Notes under the pieces: model-generated
The model's database searches: none
Told to the model about the DNA's origin: nothing
The model's input: the letters and a program-made list of their open reading frames with translations, nothing else
Part shown: piece after piece, positions 22,067-33,066 of the stretch
Layout: each line of letters begins with the position of its first letter
Numbering within the stretch: the stretch's first letter is position 1
Position numbers and translations under genes: made by a program
Assembly: GCA_030248295.1 (NCBI GenBank)
Contig: JASANH010000073.1
Coordinates: 186,001 to 250,000, forward strand
Direction: 5' to 3'
Source of the DNA: Mesodorylaimus sp. YZB2_4
Taxonomy: Eukaryota > Nematoda > Enoplea > Dorylaimida > Dorylaimidae
DNA: 64,000 bases

Positions 22067-22312
22067 TTATGAACTGTCCTTGCAAGTCAAGCAAATTCCC
22101 TTTTCCCGTTCACTCAGTCTGTTCCTCACACTGATGAATAACCAGACATAAAAGTAGTATGTCTCACCCGTTTAAACTTGAAAAAATCAAGATCGTGAAA
22201 ACGTGATATTTTTAAAACACTAACAAAGCGAATGCTTAAAAAATTTTTTTTCAAGCCTATCTTGCGAACGTGAAAATCAAGATCATGAAAATCTTGATTT
22301 TGTCATCTTTGG

Positions 22313-23966
22313 TTCACCATATTCCCATTTGTTCACCGCACCCTGCTCAAATTTCTCGCTTCACCATCTCGTATTGCATTGCGTATTTTAGTATTCCAAT
22401 TTTTATAAGTCCCGTTCTCCCAAAATTTATTTACTCAAGCTTAAAAAATTCCTCATTTTCGTGTTCCAAATTCCAAAAATCTTGAAAATATGAGCGCACT
22501 TTTCCTTTACACATTTCTTTTGTGTAGAAAAACGCCTCTCGTCAACGTTTGATATTTTTCATGACAATTCTATGTATAAGATTGGCAAACACGCCTCCGT
22601 GCGTGCATAGTTCGACGAGCAGGCAATAAATGCCGAAACTTGGCGGCAAACTGTCACGGCCCCCCGAACTGATTCATAACACCCCCCTTCCTTACAAGGA
22701 GCCGTGAGAAAGTAATAGGCCTGTCGGGGGAAGGGGCCTGCCTAAATTCCTCAGCTACCACGCTTTCTTCATAATCTAGCCCATATATGTTTAAAACAGA
22801 CGATAACAACACCAGGAGTGCATCATTTATAAATGATTCATTACAACATCGCTGACTTCGTGTGTGGAAGACAGGGTCAGATCGTCTTCTCAAAACAGGG
22901 TGTCGAAGATATGGCGGGAAATTCACATTTTTAGGCAAGAAAACCTGAAAATTTTTCTTTCGAGCGAGCCACGCAGTCAGCGATGTTGAAAACACGAAAA
23001 GAACATCTGCCGCCAATACCCTTCATATGGTGTCCTGTTTTCGACTATATTTTCCTATGATTTATTACGTTTGTTGAAAAAATTTAAAAAATTCTTACCG
23101 GTTTGGCGGGCATTTTGATCGATAATTTCGGGGATAATCAATGAAGCAAGTAGATGTGAAAACGAGGATTACGAATAAGCAAAGAATGCCGAATCAATTT
23201 CCAATTCGGTTGACGGAGACCAGTTTTCGTACAAAAATAACTAAATCGCCGAATTATTGGGCCTAGAAAAGAAGAGAATTCTTGAAAAACAAACAATTTA
23301 TTATTGATTTTCTTTTACGAAACTAGTTTTAGCTATATCCTGGCGAAAAGCAAAGCGAATAGAAAAGTTAGAAAACAAAAAATTGAGTAAATTCAAAACT
23401 AGACGGCGAACAAAATTGGCCGAGTTTCATAACTAGAACGGACAAAATTAAAGTACGAACTGGCGAATCAAAGAAAACATTTCTTTCTCAAAATTCTCAA
23501 TAAAGGATTAAAAATTCTTAAGAAAAGCAATAAATTGTTAGAAATATAAGCAATCCCTTTTATATTCTGCCCGATGTGTGCGTGCATATTCATGGAGGGG
23601 GCGGCATAATAAGACGCTCCTTGACTGAATCATCGATCAGCCAGCAGACGCACCCCGGCCAGGCAACCACGCACGCACGCACCCGCGCGAGCAATGGCCT
23701 GGCACGTCTGCGCACACCCGCCGCACTGCTCGCTAACGACGTGCTTGCTTTGGGCGGGTATGCAAAATATGATTTATGACAGTGACCGGTGGACGGACGT
23801 GAGAGAATATACACGTTCCAGTCCATCTAAATTCTTGGCCTGCCCACTTATGCCATTTGGGCATCGACCACGAGAGAAATGTAGAAAGCGAACTTTGCCA
23901 AACAGCCGCACACAACCAACACACATCCAACACTGACACGATTCACGTGCGAGCTGTCGAGCCAGC
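22313..23966. other. Gene-poor region, no supported gene
   Basis: AT-rich sequence with a minus-strand 120-codon frame (22654-23016) lacking any recognisable motif. A lone minus-strand ATG reads MPAKP into a GT donor at 23107, but its partner exons cannot be found. A GGCGGGAAATTCACA word at about 22914 resembles the E-family ends. Confidence 0.35.
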
Positions 23967-23967
23967 C

Positions 23968-24610
23968 CACGGCGGAGTGTAAGGCGAGAGTCGACCTGCA
24001 GGCAGTGTACAGTGGGGTCGACAGGCTGTGTGAAGCGCGGATAGGCAAACAGGCAGTGTAAAGCGAGAGTCGATTAGCAGGCAGTGTACAGTGGGGTCGA
24101 CAGGCTGTGTGAAGCGCGGATAGGCAAACAGGCAGTGTAAAGCGAGAGTCGACCAGCAGGCAGTGTACAGTGGGGTCGACAGGCTGTGTGAAGCGCGGAT
24201 AGGCAAACAGGCAGTGTAAAGCGAGAGTCGATTAGCAGGCAGTGTACAGTGGGGTCGGCAGGCTGTGTAAAGCGCGGATAAGCAAACAGGCAGTGTAAAG
24301 CGAGAGCCGACCAGCAGGCAGGGTACGGTAGGGTTGACAGGCAGTGTAAAGCGCGTCTACGGGCCACTCGTTTGACTTTTATTCCGCCAGCAGAGCTGAT
24401 TAGCCACTGGACACATCTCGCTGACGCCATGACTGTTGATGTACTGTTTGAAGCGCGGACAGGCAACAAGCAGTGTAAAGCTAGAGTCGCTCAGCAGCAG
24501 TTTCATTGGGGACAGGCTTGTCAAGCGCGAGTCAATATCAGGCAGTGTAAAGCGAGAGTCGACCAGCAGGCAGTGTACAGTGGGGTCGACAGGCTGTGTG
24601 AAGCGCGCAT
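23968..24610. repeat. About 80-bp tandem array
   Basis: Units contain GCAGTGTACAGTGGGGTCGA, CAGGCTGTGTGAAGCGCGGA and AGGCAAACAGGCAGTGTAAA, followed by GCGAGAGTCGACCAGCAG. Four near-identical 80-base units run from 23968 to about 24290, then degenerate units, an unrelated insertion around 24360-24440, and one more good unit at 24538-24605. The open frames seen here on both strands are repeat translations. Confidence 0.88.
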
Positions 24611-24639
24611 TAAATGCCATCAGTCTGGTATTCACTGCC

Positions 24640-25154
24640 CTTTAAGGTTATCGATTAGTACATCCGGCTTATTTGCTGTGCTAGGAGCGAGGCTAGTACA
24701 ATCAAAGTGGACTTCCGCTTAGCTCTCCCTGAATAGCAGTGCTTTTATAGACCTTTGCCCGCTTGTCAATAGCGCGTGTTGTTTTCAATATTCTCGGTCG
24801 ATATTTCCACTGACGACGTCCTTGCTTGGGCGGGTATGCAAAATGTGATTTATGACAGTGACCTGCTTTATGAAAGTCCGCTGTGAAATCAATCGGAAGA
24901 CACAGAGCAGAAAAAAAGAATGCGCGAACATTTAGTTAGCTTACAAAAAAGTTCGACTTTAACTTCAATTTTTTGAATTTCGCGCTCCTTTTTGCTATAA
25001 GCAGTGGCAGGGATGGCAGTGTAGAGTAGGCCCGCGCTACATTACACTGCCCGCGCACATGCGGGCTGCAGGTGTGGTGCAGCGTTCGAGGCGAGTGCAA
25101 ACGGTTTTGTATTATACGACACTTGTGTGTTTTTATCGAATTTCATAGACGGAT
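24640..25154. other. 5' flank of the MIC26/27 gene
   Basis: Spacer that should carry the promoter of the plus-strand MICOS gene. A TTTCGCGC word near 24976 resembles an E2F-type site, but this is weak evidence. No gene was seen. Confidence 0.35.
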
Positions 25155-26867
25155 ATGGCGAAAAACGAAGAAGTGAAAAAGAAAGTGAAAGTCGCTAATG
25201 TAAGTCAATTATTTTAATAATTTTTCTTCGTTGTGTTAATTCCTATATTTCAGCTCCCATCGTACAAATCCGATGAAGAGGACTTTTTTGTCGAAGAAAG
25301 GCCGTTGATTCTTGAAAAATTTGTTGCGCAAAAATGGGAATATTTGCGACCTTCCTATATCGCACTCCGAAATGGTTACGTTTCTGGAAAACAGTTTTTC
25401 GCTAATCTTCGCAACGTTGCTAAAAGTAAATCTGGCTTTTTTTTATTGCAACACCGTCGATGCGACAGTAAACACGCACAGTACAGTGTCTTGTGGTGGC
25501 CCCACTAGATTCAAGAAAGATTCTAGCCATTGACTCGATGATTGAAACTATGCGCAAATTTTAAATTTCTCTCTTTTCCATGCGCGCAATGTTGAGAAAA
25601 TGACTTCGAACGAAAGTGGGTGTGATCGATTAGGTTCTCTAGCTTCCTATGACAAGGCGCGCGAATTTTAAACTTCAAAATTTAATTTGGCTGACAAGTC
25701 AGAAAACGAGCGAGCATCAGTTGTTTACTGAGGTAAAGAAAAATTTAAAACTCGCGCGCTTTGTTTCTGTCGGTGCAACTGGCGCACAGTTGAAGTGAAA
25801 CACATTTTATTTTTGCAAAATTGTTATAAGCAGCTTGAAGCGGGAAATTTAAATTTTCCAATGCACAAGCCTGTGAAATGGAGAAAAGTGCTGTTTTTCG
25901 TTGCAGATTTGCCAAAGTATTTTACGGACGAGAGAAAGGTGACTACAGCGAAGGCACTGGCGATTACTGTGGGCGGAATGGGCGGTTATTTGTACGGAAT
26001 AAAGCGAGGTGAGTGGCAAATGAGGCAGTCCAATTCCATCCAAACGCATGGGGGTCTGTCTTTGCAAGTTTGTTGATTGTGGGACACATTCTAGCATCAT
26101 CACAACTGCATGCGGTTATTCAACAGAGATAGACCTTGATAGGGCTGCCATTTGCACCAGCGAAAACCCAGGGCAGCTAAGGCACCCTTTGCTGAAACTG
26201 CCAGCTCCGTGCAGAGGATACTAGTCCGAACCAGTATATTCGGGCCTCACCATGTGCAGATGGCACGTTAGATTTCAGACGTGAATTAGGCGCCAGATCG
26301 GGTCGGGTCTGACCCAAGTACCTGATGATCCAGGGTTCAGTATGAATACAGCGCTGGAAACGTTCCTCAGAATGTCATGCGCACTTAATCCATTGTCAAG
26401 CACCAAACAGCGCACTCGAGGGCTAAGGAACACATAGATTGACCCAGTCGAACCCTTCCCTGCAAGTGCGAGGCAGACGCCTTAACTCGCTAGGCCACAG
26501 ACCCAGGCAGTGATAGTGTCCTGTGCCTCACAGATTCCGCCTTCAATCTACAGGTGCGCATTCCAATTTCAGGTGGTCGAATGCGACGAGCCACGTACAG
26601 TGGTGTGGGCATGGGTTCTATGGCTGCCTTCTGCTACCCGCACGAAACCATGGACATGGGACGGAATCTGTTGCAGGGTGTCTACTACGATGCCAAACGG
26701 TACTGGCAAGAAGGAAGTTGGTGTAAGTCAAATTTAAGTTTTTCACGGCCATTTCACATGGAAACTAGTCTTTTGATGCAGATTCGAGGTATTATCCTCC
26801 GATTATGGTTCATAGCCCAGCCAAGTCAGCCAACGAGAATCCTGACCCTGGCAGTAAATCAAAGTAG
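25155..26867 (+). CDS. MICOS complex subunit MIC26/MIC27 (apolipoprotein O-like) homologue
   Basis: Mitochondrial inner-membrane protein expected to help form cristae junctions as part of MICOS, like vertebrate APOO/APOOL and worm MOMA-1. Five exons (25155-25199, 25254-25425, 25907-26008, 26573-26722, 26782-26867) close in frame at 184 aa. A charged N-terminus (MAKNEEVKKKVKV) and LPSYKSDEEDFFVEERP lead into an amphipathic stretch. The two family hydrophobic segments follow: ALAITVGGMGGYLYGIKRG, and GGRMRRATYSGVGMGSMAAF with CYPHETMDMGRNLLQG after it. The Gly-rich membrane turns are the family hallmark. The tail is hydrophilic. AATAAA follows near 27048. Intron 3 carries a tRNA-derived fragment. 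MIC26 and MIC27 cannot be separated by eye. Confidence 0.85.
26415..26505 (-). repeat. tRNA-derived SINE-like fragment in MIC26/27 intron 3
   Basis: The minus strand reads TGGCCTAGCGAGTTAAGGCG, TCTGCCTCGCACTTGCAGGG, AAGGGTTCGACTGGGTC. The same head recurs at 48147-48222 (GACCTAGTGGTTAAGGCGTC), so this is a dispersed family with a conserved A-box/anticodon region and a decayed T-arm here. Confidence 0.65.
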
Positions 26868-27376
26868 TTCCATACATGCACTCTGCAAATGAGTTTTCTA
26901 CCCGAATTGTAATGCGGATTTCTTGCCGACTACTCGTGATTAATTGCCATAATATTTGTGAAATGTCTTCCATTTAGGTGTTATTTCGAATGTGTGCACG
27001 CACCTGTTCCCTGCAAACTAATCCAGGCTGGCATGCTGGCGAAATTGAATAAAATTGAATTCTAATCAGGGATTCAATGACGTAGGAGGAAGGGGGGGGG
27101 TCAGGTCTTGTTTGACACTAACAGATACATGCACATTTTTTGCATGGCTTCATGTTTTCATCAATCGATTGATATTTGTGCACGCGATACGACTTTGATG
27201 AGGAAACGGTGTAGTGAAGAGGAGTCGACAAGGGGTCGCTTAACCTGTGCACACCTGCGCCTCCGTATTAGCTAAGCAGCAGAGGCCTACTATTGGTTGG
27301 CTTCCCTCGACGTAGGCTCAGATTGTCAGAGGGGATTGTCAGGTGCGGATGTGATCGAGGAGAAGTCTAGTACGAG
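26868..27376. other. Intergenic between MIC26/27 and the membrane-protein gene
   Basis: Contains the likely AATAAA of the MICOS gene near 27048 and the 5' flank of the next plus-strand gene. A run of nine or ten G residues sits near 27095. No other gene was seen. Confidence 0.4.
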
Positions 27377-30300
27377 ATGGGGGCAGTGGTCGTGTGCGTA
27401 TTCACTGCCGTATGCATGTCTGTGGCTGACGGGTACCCCTCGCCGAGGAGAGAACGGTTTACAGGTGAGCCTACTCTACCACCATTTTTGACAAACTTTA
27501 ATGACATTTTTAAAATGTTTTGCCAATTTGAGAACTCATATTTTGTATTTTTACACATGACAACTGACTGTGCTAAGAGGGGTGTAGCCAGGACTTGAGT
27601 TGGGGGGTTCGAATCCCGCTCGTGGTTAAACTTTTTTGTGCGTGTATGCTGACTTGTACCTTTTCAGGTGATCCATTAGTGCCAGCCAACGAGAGTCTGA
27701 CTGCCTTCTTCGTTTCGCTGGCCATCATGGTATCGATATGCGCCACGTTGCTGCTGGCCGTGTGTGCGTGCTGTCGATTGGATAAATATGTGCTCGAGCT
27801 GGCCAAGAACATCAGCGCACGATGTCGGGTGAGTGTGGCCGAGTATCGATCAGGGGGTCAGGCATGCGAGAACATGGAGGCCCTGATGGCTGATGATCCT
27901 CACCTTCAAGACATGCCATGGCCATGGCGAGTGGGAGAGAGTAATCGGTCTACCCTGGCTGAAACATCCACCCGAGGGGTTGATGTTTCAGCCCAGGTAC
28001 AGTCGCAGGACATCCGCCGACTTTGGTCGGCCACACTCTCTCCTGCGCCTGCCAGGCTTGGCTACATTGGCGTCACGAACAGAATGACGCTGGCTGGCTT
28101 CGTGCATCCTTACCTGTGTCCTGGCTGGAATGAGAAGCTGTACTTGAGCAGGAGTCCACAGCCAAGCTGAAGCCGCTTTTGGGGCCTCACTTTATCTTCT
28201 GCCACCCTTCAGTCCTACAGACATCTGCCCGAGGACGTGCACGCGGTCAGGCAAGAGCAAAGCAGTCTTGCACAAAGCCAGGTCGCTACATCGGACAGTA
28301 TCGCCCTGAAGCACACAGCATACGCATTCGCCGATCACTTGCTGTGGGCTGACCAGTCCAAGGTCAATGGGTCGAGCCACAGTGAAGTCAAGGATCAGGC
28401 CCCAGCTGGTCAGCCAGCACAGCCAGACGGGGTCAGCTGCACAGCTGCTGAACAAAGCACAGCCTCAGTGGATGAGGACGCAAAGCACGGGTCAGTGGAG
28501 AGTTGCCGTGGGCGGGGGAAGGTGGTCAATAAGAGGGTGCGTCGCATGCCGAGACAACTCGATGGTGACTTGACCGTGATTTCCATGGCGGAGTATCAAG
28601 AGGAGCAATGGGACGCATGGGAGGCGAGGCAGTTCTTTCTGGATCCAAATAAGTAAGTTGGTCAGACTGGGCCTGGATTCCACATGCGCATGCCCAAATG
28701 GGATTTCAGAAACTGGGACCAGAGCAGGTGGGAGTCTCACAAGCAGACTGCAACCAAGCCTGGCAGGCGCAGGAGAGAGGGTGGAAATCTGCGACTGTTG
28801 CAGGCAGTGCGGCCGTGGCGCTGTGGTTACATAGGAGAGAAAGATCGATTCTCTGGCCCTGCAGGTGCAAACTGCTCGTTGAGTACTGTGGTCTCACCCG
28901 CCAGCGCTTCACCCCTAACGGCCCGTCATTTCAGTTTCGACGATCTATCGATAATGTGTGAAAGTGAGCTGGCCACTTACCGTGTGTACTTCAGTGATGT
29001 CGAATGGGCCGAGATCAGGGGTCGTTGGGAACTGGCCCACGACCTCGACCAAATCATGGACCAGGATTATCCCGAGAGTGACTGCAGCGTGTGCAGTGAT
29101 TACGAGCAGACCGACAGTGATTACTGCCAGCCTAAACGGGTCCTGGCTGCCAAGAAGTCTGCAGTGTTCAAAGCAGCCTTGCGAACAGTCACGTCAGTTT
29201 CCGATTCAGAGGCGTATCTAACTTCGCAGCGGAGCAGCATTTTGAGCAGAGTCGACAGCGAGGATGGACTGGGCACGGATGAGGAAGTGAGTGTTAAGCC
29301 AGGCGGCGGGAGTCTCTGGGACGAGGAACTCCGGCTGGAAGAAGGCGCGTCTCGCGACTATATCTGTCGCTGAAACATCAACCAGAGTGGTTGAACCCCA
29401 GCCAGGGAAGAGTATCCATCTCCAGATCACTAGGAATGCTGGTTACATGAGCAATACATCTAAAGCAGTGGGGAGGCCATGCAAACAGTCTGCAGTCCAT
29501 AACCAAGCCTGGCAGGCATAGAGGGGAATTACAAAAGATGAATCTTGCGACTAGACCTGCAGCTGAAACATCAACCCGACGGGCTGAAGTTTCCCAACCA
29601 GTGGGGATCGATTACTCTCTCCTACTCGCCATGGCCTACCAGGCACGATGGTTACAAGTCTCCTCCTGGTACCCGGAGACACACTGCCATGATCCAGTGC
29701 GCTCTTGTGTTTTCATATGCCAACAGGTGCAATGGTCTGATACATACATACATACTCACACACAGGTGCAGTCAAGGCCTGACTATGGGATATCGCTGTG
29801 CTGGCGTGTAACCAGCATTCCTAGCAGTCTGGCCTGGCTTGGAGGTCAACCACTCCAGTTGATGTTTTGAGAGCAGGTATGGTCGCAAGACTTGCCTTGC
29901 TCCAGTTGGAGTTTATGCCCAGGGTCTTTGGTCTTGACTATCTCCTGGGTGCACTGATTGCAACATCAAATCAAGTGAACCCTGTAAGTGTACGACTGGT
30001 CTCAAAAACGACCCGACCCAACTACCTATTTCAGAGTCACCACCTCGAACTTTACCCACCTAAGCTGGCCAACAGGCAAACCAGCAGGGTGTATGGACCA
30101 GCCATAGGAGACCTCTCTTTCGGTCTCCTTATGAGGGCACCCTGCTAGGTACCATGCGGCTTCGTCTCCCCTGGGGACCTGAATAGCACCAGTCAGTCGC
30201 ACCTCGCCTAGTGTGCATGCTCAGAGAGTGTACTCCAGCCTATGGGTATCGAATCATCAGACCTGCAGAAAACGGCCTTTGTCCCAGAGGAGTCCACCCT

Positions 30301-30626
30301 GGCCAGCACTACTGGTAGCTTGCTGGGAATAGAAGGTCTCTGAACAAGCATGGGAGGAAGCGCCCTATTGCCATCGATACTTGCTGGATTAGACATCAAA
30401 CCATGCCAACCTCAACAGCATTTTACCCTGCATGTTGCAACCACTCCTCAGTCCCATCTAATCTGCTCAGTGGGGTTTAGGGGACCTGGCCCTGGACATA
30501 ATTTGTGTATCTTTTCAGTCATCACTGGAGACCATTGCACCAGCGGATGAGCTGTTCAGTATGGACCCTGAGCCGAAACCAACCCAAGCACAGAACACTG
30601 GCGGTGGCGACACGGATGGACAGTAA
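27377..30626 (+). CDS. Unrecognised single-pass membrane protein with acidic cytoplasmic tail
   Basis: Five exons (27377-27464, 27668-27828, 28213-28652, 28935-29286, 30519-30626) join with GT-AG junctions and consistent phases to give 382 aa. Residues 1-19 look like a signal peptide. A short ectodomain carries one NES sequon. Residues 42-62 form one hydrophobic helix, followed by CACCRLDKY, a juxtamembrane Cys cluster that could be palmitoylated. The rest is a polar tail: basic patch NKRVRRMPRQL, then WDAWEARQFF, a very acidic YPESDCSVCSDYEQTDSDYC segment, and several SxSDSE/SRVDSEDG casein-kinase-like sites. I do not recognise the family. Type I topology is inferred from the signal peptide. 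Three introns contain F-family or tRNA-like repeats. Confidence 0.68.
29290..30518. repeat. Intron 4 of the membrane-protein gene, filled with F-family fragments
   Basis: GCTGAAACATCAACCAGAGT near 29365, GCTGAAACATCAACCCGACG near 29570 and GTGTAACCAGCATTCCTAG near 29809 match parts of the 21676-21821 hairpin family. No coding exon other than the flanking ones is recognised. Confidence 0.55.
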
Positions 30627-31220
30627 ATCAAGCTGGTGACTTTGTCCATGTGTGCAAGTGCCTCATATTGTGTGGTGAACTTGTGTGCTATGTGTTGTCC
30701 ATTTGTGTACATGGTCACTTGTCATTGTCTCAGTGCATAGCCAACCAGTATAATAGGCATGGACTATGCTCTCTGGCCTATTCGTGCACTGGTTCAGGGA
30801 GCCGGTCTGCCTCTCCTAAGTTGGGACTGAACACTCGTGTCTCACGCCAGCCCCAACTTGGGCGAGGCAGACCGGTTCCCTGAACCAGTGCACCAATAGG
30901 CCAGAGAGCGTAGTACATGCAACCAGAGCAGGCCCCCACAACATCCCGTGCGGCACACCCTAACCGACCAGTCACCACTGATTGCCGTCTGACCTTGCTT
31001 TTGTTTTCGTCTGACTTGGATCCTCTACAAGAACACACGCCAGTCCTCCTTTGTACTGAACTTTCGACTGGCGCGCACAGAGAAAGTTGAAGGGAGCTCA
31101 CATTCGAGACGCACCCCGCCTAGCGCTCGATGGGTGCAGCCCTGGCGCGGCTGTAATTCATTCACGCGTAAAAGATGACATAAATAGGACAGCCATGGCC
31201 TTAGCTGGCTCCACACAACT
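30627..31220. other. Intergenic between membrane-protein and CAP genes
   Basis: Contains the complete C-family palindrome at 30752-30918. The remaining sequence is the CAP gene promoter region, with no definable site. Confidence 0.4.
30752..30918. mobile_element. C-family palindromic MITE (about 167 bp)
   Basis: Two arms of about 75 bases are almost perfect inverted copies. The left arm contains CTCTCTGGCCTATTCGTGCA, CTGGTTCAGGGAGCCGGTCT and GCC; the right arm is its complement. The loop is about 20 bases. The word CAACCAG occurs on both sides and may be the target duplication. Transcribed, it would fold into one long hairpin. A half copy is at 19808-19868. Confidence 0.8.
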
Positions 31221-32282
31221 ATGACAGGTGTGAACATGGTGAACTTGTCACTGGCATTGCCTTGCTGCCTGGTCCTGGCGTGTGTGACGTGGGCACAGCA
31301 GCTCTATCGATTCGACCAACAAGACATCACCAGCCTTCTTCGCATCCACAACCAGGCCAGGAAGGCTGTCGGGGCAACGGCCATGAAGAGGATGGTAAGC
31401 GTGTCCCGCGTTGCTGAGAGACTATTACTCGCTTCCTCTCTTCACCACTCTGGCAAGTGCTAGTCTGACTGACTACTGCAGTAAATCAGTTGGAATGACC
31501 ACTGTGCTGAAATGGCCGCCCTGGGGGGCCGCAATACATGTTCAGGGCAGGACCTACTTGTCACGCGGGCCAGCGGCCAGTGCTCGTATCACTACACCTC
31601 ATACATGTTAGACAAGGCACTCTTGCCCCAGTACTAGGCGTGTGGCCTGTGGAGAGGGTAGTGTATGTGGATGACTCTTCTATGGACACATACCTGGAGG
31701 GTATGGGAGAGCATCCACTCCCCGCGGTATCCTCCACCGCACGCACAAACAGTCAGGCTTTTGCAGCACTGGAGTCCATCGTTGGCAGAGAAGGCATCGG
31801 AAGTGGTAGCCCAGTGCCAATTCCGTCACAGCGTGCCCTTCATAGACACCACCAACCTGGCCTACACTCACATCGGCGAGAATGTGTTCGCCATAAGCGG
31901 TGCCAAACCCACACCCGACATGGTCATCGGTTCATTCCTCAAAGAAGAGGCCAACTTCGACCACAGCACAGGCCAGTGTCGACCAAAGAGAAAGTGTGGT
32001 CACTACAAGCAAGTAGTCTGGGCCAGCACCGAGTCCCTCGGCTGCTCGATGGCAGCATGCGAGGACATTCCTGGCACGTCCTGGAGTACCAGTCGACAAT
32101 GGATGGCTGCCCAGGGCAACCCTGGCGGATACCTGGTCACATGTCTCTACGGGCCAGCTGGCAATTTCCAGGGGCAGAAGCCCTTCATCAAAGCCTGGCC
32201 CCCATCCAACACATGCACACAGTGCTCCCTCTACCACACTAACGGCACGTGGTACGAGTGCGACGGAGATGGCCTGTGGTGA
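31221..32282 (+). CDS. CAP-superfamily secreted protein (SCP/TAPS, CRISP/antigen-5-like)
   Basis: Exon 1 (31221-31394) gives a signal peptide and the start of the CAP domain: DITSLLRIHNQARKAVGATAMKRM. A phase-0 intron leads to exon 2 from 31767 (HWSPSLAEKASEVVAQC). The domain continues with CQFRHS, the family's GENVF, the CAP1 motif GHYKQVVWASTESLGCSMAAC, and CAP2 YLVTCLYGPAGNF. The conserved His of the HNQAR helix and the GHYxQVVW His are present. Reading through to TGA at 32280-32282 gives about 230 aa. Alternatively the GT at 32280 splices to a short exon at 32327-32364 ending HPPTPDHSPL. A Cys-rich CTQCSLYHTNGTWYECDGDG tail follows the domain. The role is extracellular; the substrate or partner is unknown. 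Open frames inside the intron are spurious. Confidence 0.88.
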
Positions 32283-32364
32283 GTGCCTGCTCACCACCAT
32301 CTACAGCCAATGCACCATCCCTTTTCAGTGTACACCCCCCGACCCCTGACCATAGTCCACTGTG

Positions 32365-33066
32365 ATCATGTCTGCGCTGTTCACGCGCCTTGCCAACCAG
32401 TCCCAACCCAACTTTTATGGTTATCAATGCACGCACAATCAATGGGAGTGGATGCCAGCCAGAAAAGAAACCATGCAAAGTGCTGCAGCCAAGGAATATG
32501 GGCTCCACGAAAGACACGCACATCTAATCATGAATGACACGAATCAAAGGCCAGGAAAACACTCTCGTCACGAGATATGCCACGCCGCCCAGTCTCGCCA
32601 AGGCACTTGCCACACAAATTTGATGGGTGCGCGACCCGCCTTCCTACATCAGCCACATCACAAACATTGCAGCCTATTGCTAACAGTCTTACCGCCACAA
32701 AAATAACATCTGGCACACAAAATTTAAAAGAAAAACCTAAATAAATAGATTCCACAAGAGGTCAAAAAAAGTAAGTTAATGAACAAAGTGGTGACCCAAT
32801 ATATAACCTATCAGGCAAGAGTGTCCTTCCACCCCACCCACCAGCAAATGACCTATTCGGAGGCACAGATAAGGATTTGTACACAACACTATTCCCCATA
32901 AATCAGCAGCAGAAAACAAGCGAACCACTTAAATCACAGCCACGTGCAAGTTGGACGGGAAGGACAGAAGATGTCTAACTTACGTACATGCTAACCCAAG
33001 CCGAGCAATCATTTCAATTCAGGCCGCTGCCACTTCATATTTACCCCCTTTCTTCAAACCACAAAT
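32365..33066. other. Intergenic between convergent CAP and RGG-protein genes
   Basis: Holds the 3' flanks of both genes. AATAAA near 32742 is a plausible polyadenylation signal for the CAP gene. No other gene was seen. Confidence 0.4.

Larger units (their letters stand above)
18366..22312. mobile_element. 3.9 kb inverted-repeat-bounded repeat mosaic
   Basis: The left end reads CAAAGGTGACAAAATCAAGA and then, about 55 bases in, TAGGCTTGAAAAA. The right end, reversed, reads CAAAGATGACAAAATCAAGA and then TAGGCTTGAAAAA at about the same spacing. The ends therefore look like 80-bp degenerate terminal inverted repeats. Inside are G-rich GCGGGAG-type repeats (18540-19060), a C-family fragment (19808-19868), an A-family hAT MITE (20017-20396), an F-family hairpin (21676-21821) and a tRNA-derived fragment (21994-22066). 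No transposase domain could be read. No certain target duplication was found, so this may be one old element or two inverted copies of a smaller repeat. Confidence 0.5.

Noticed and set aside
22654..23016. 120-codon minus-strand frame
   Set aside because: No motif, no splice context, and composition like the surrounding repeat-rich DNA.
23968..24610. CRISPR-like repeat-spacer array
   Set aside because: Units are contiguous 80-bp tandem repeats without unique spacers, in animal nuclear DNA.
31395..31766. Frame beginning WNDHCAEMAALGG in the CAP gene region, which at first looked like CAP domain
   Set aside because: It needs an incompatible splice phase and ends at a stop; HWSPSLAEKASEVV from 31767 fits the CAP fold and phase exactly, so this stretch is intron.
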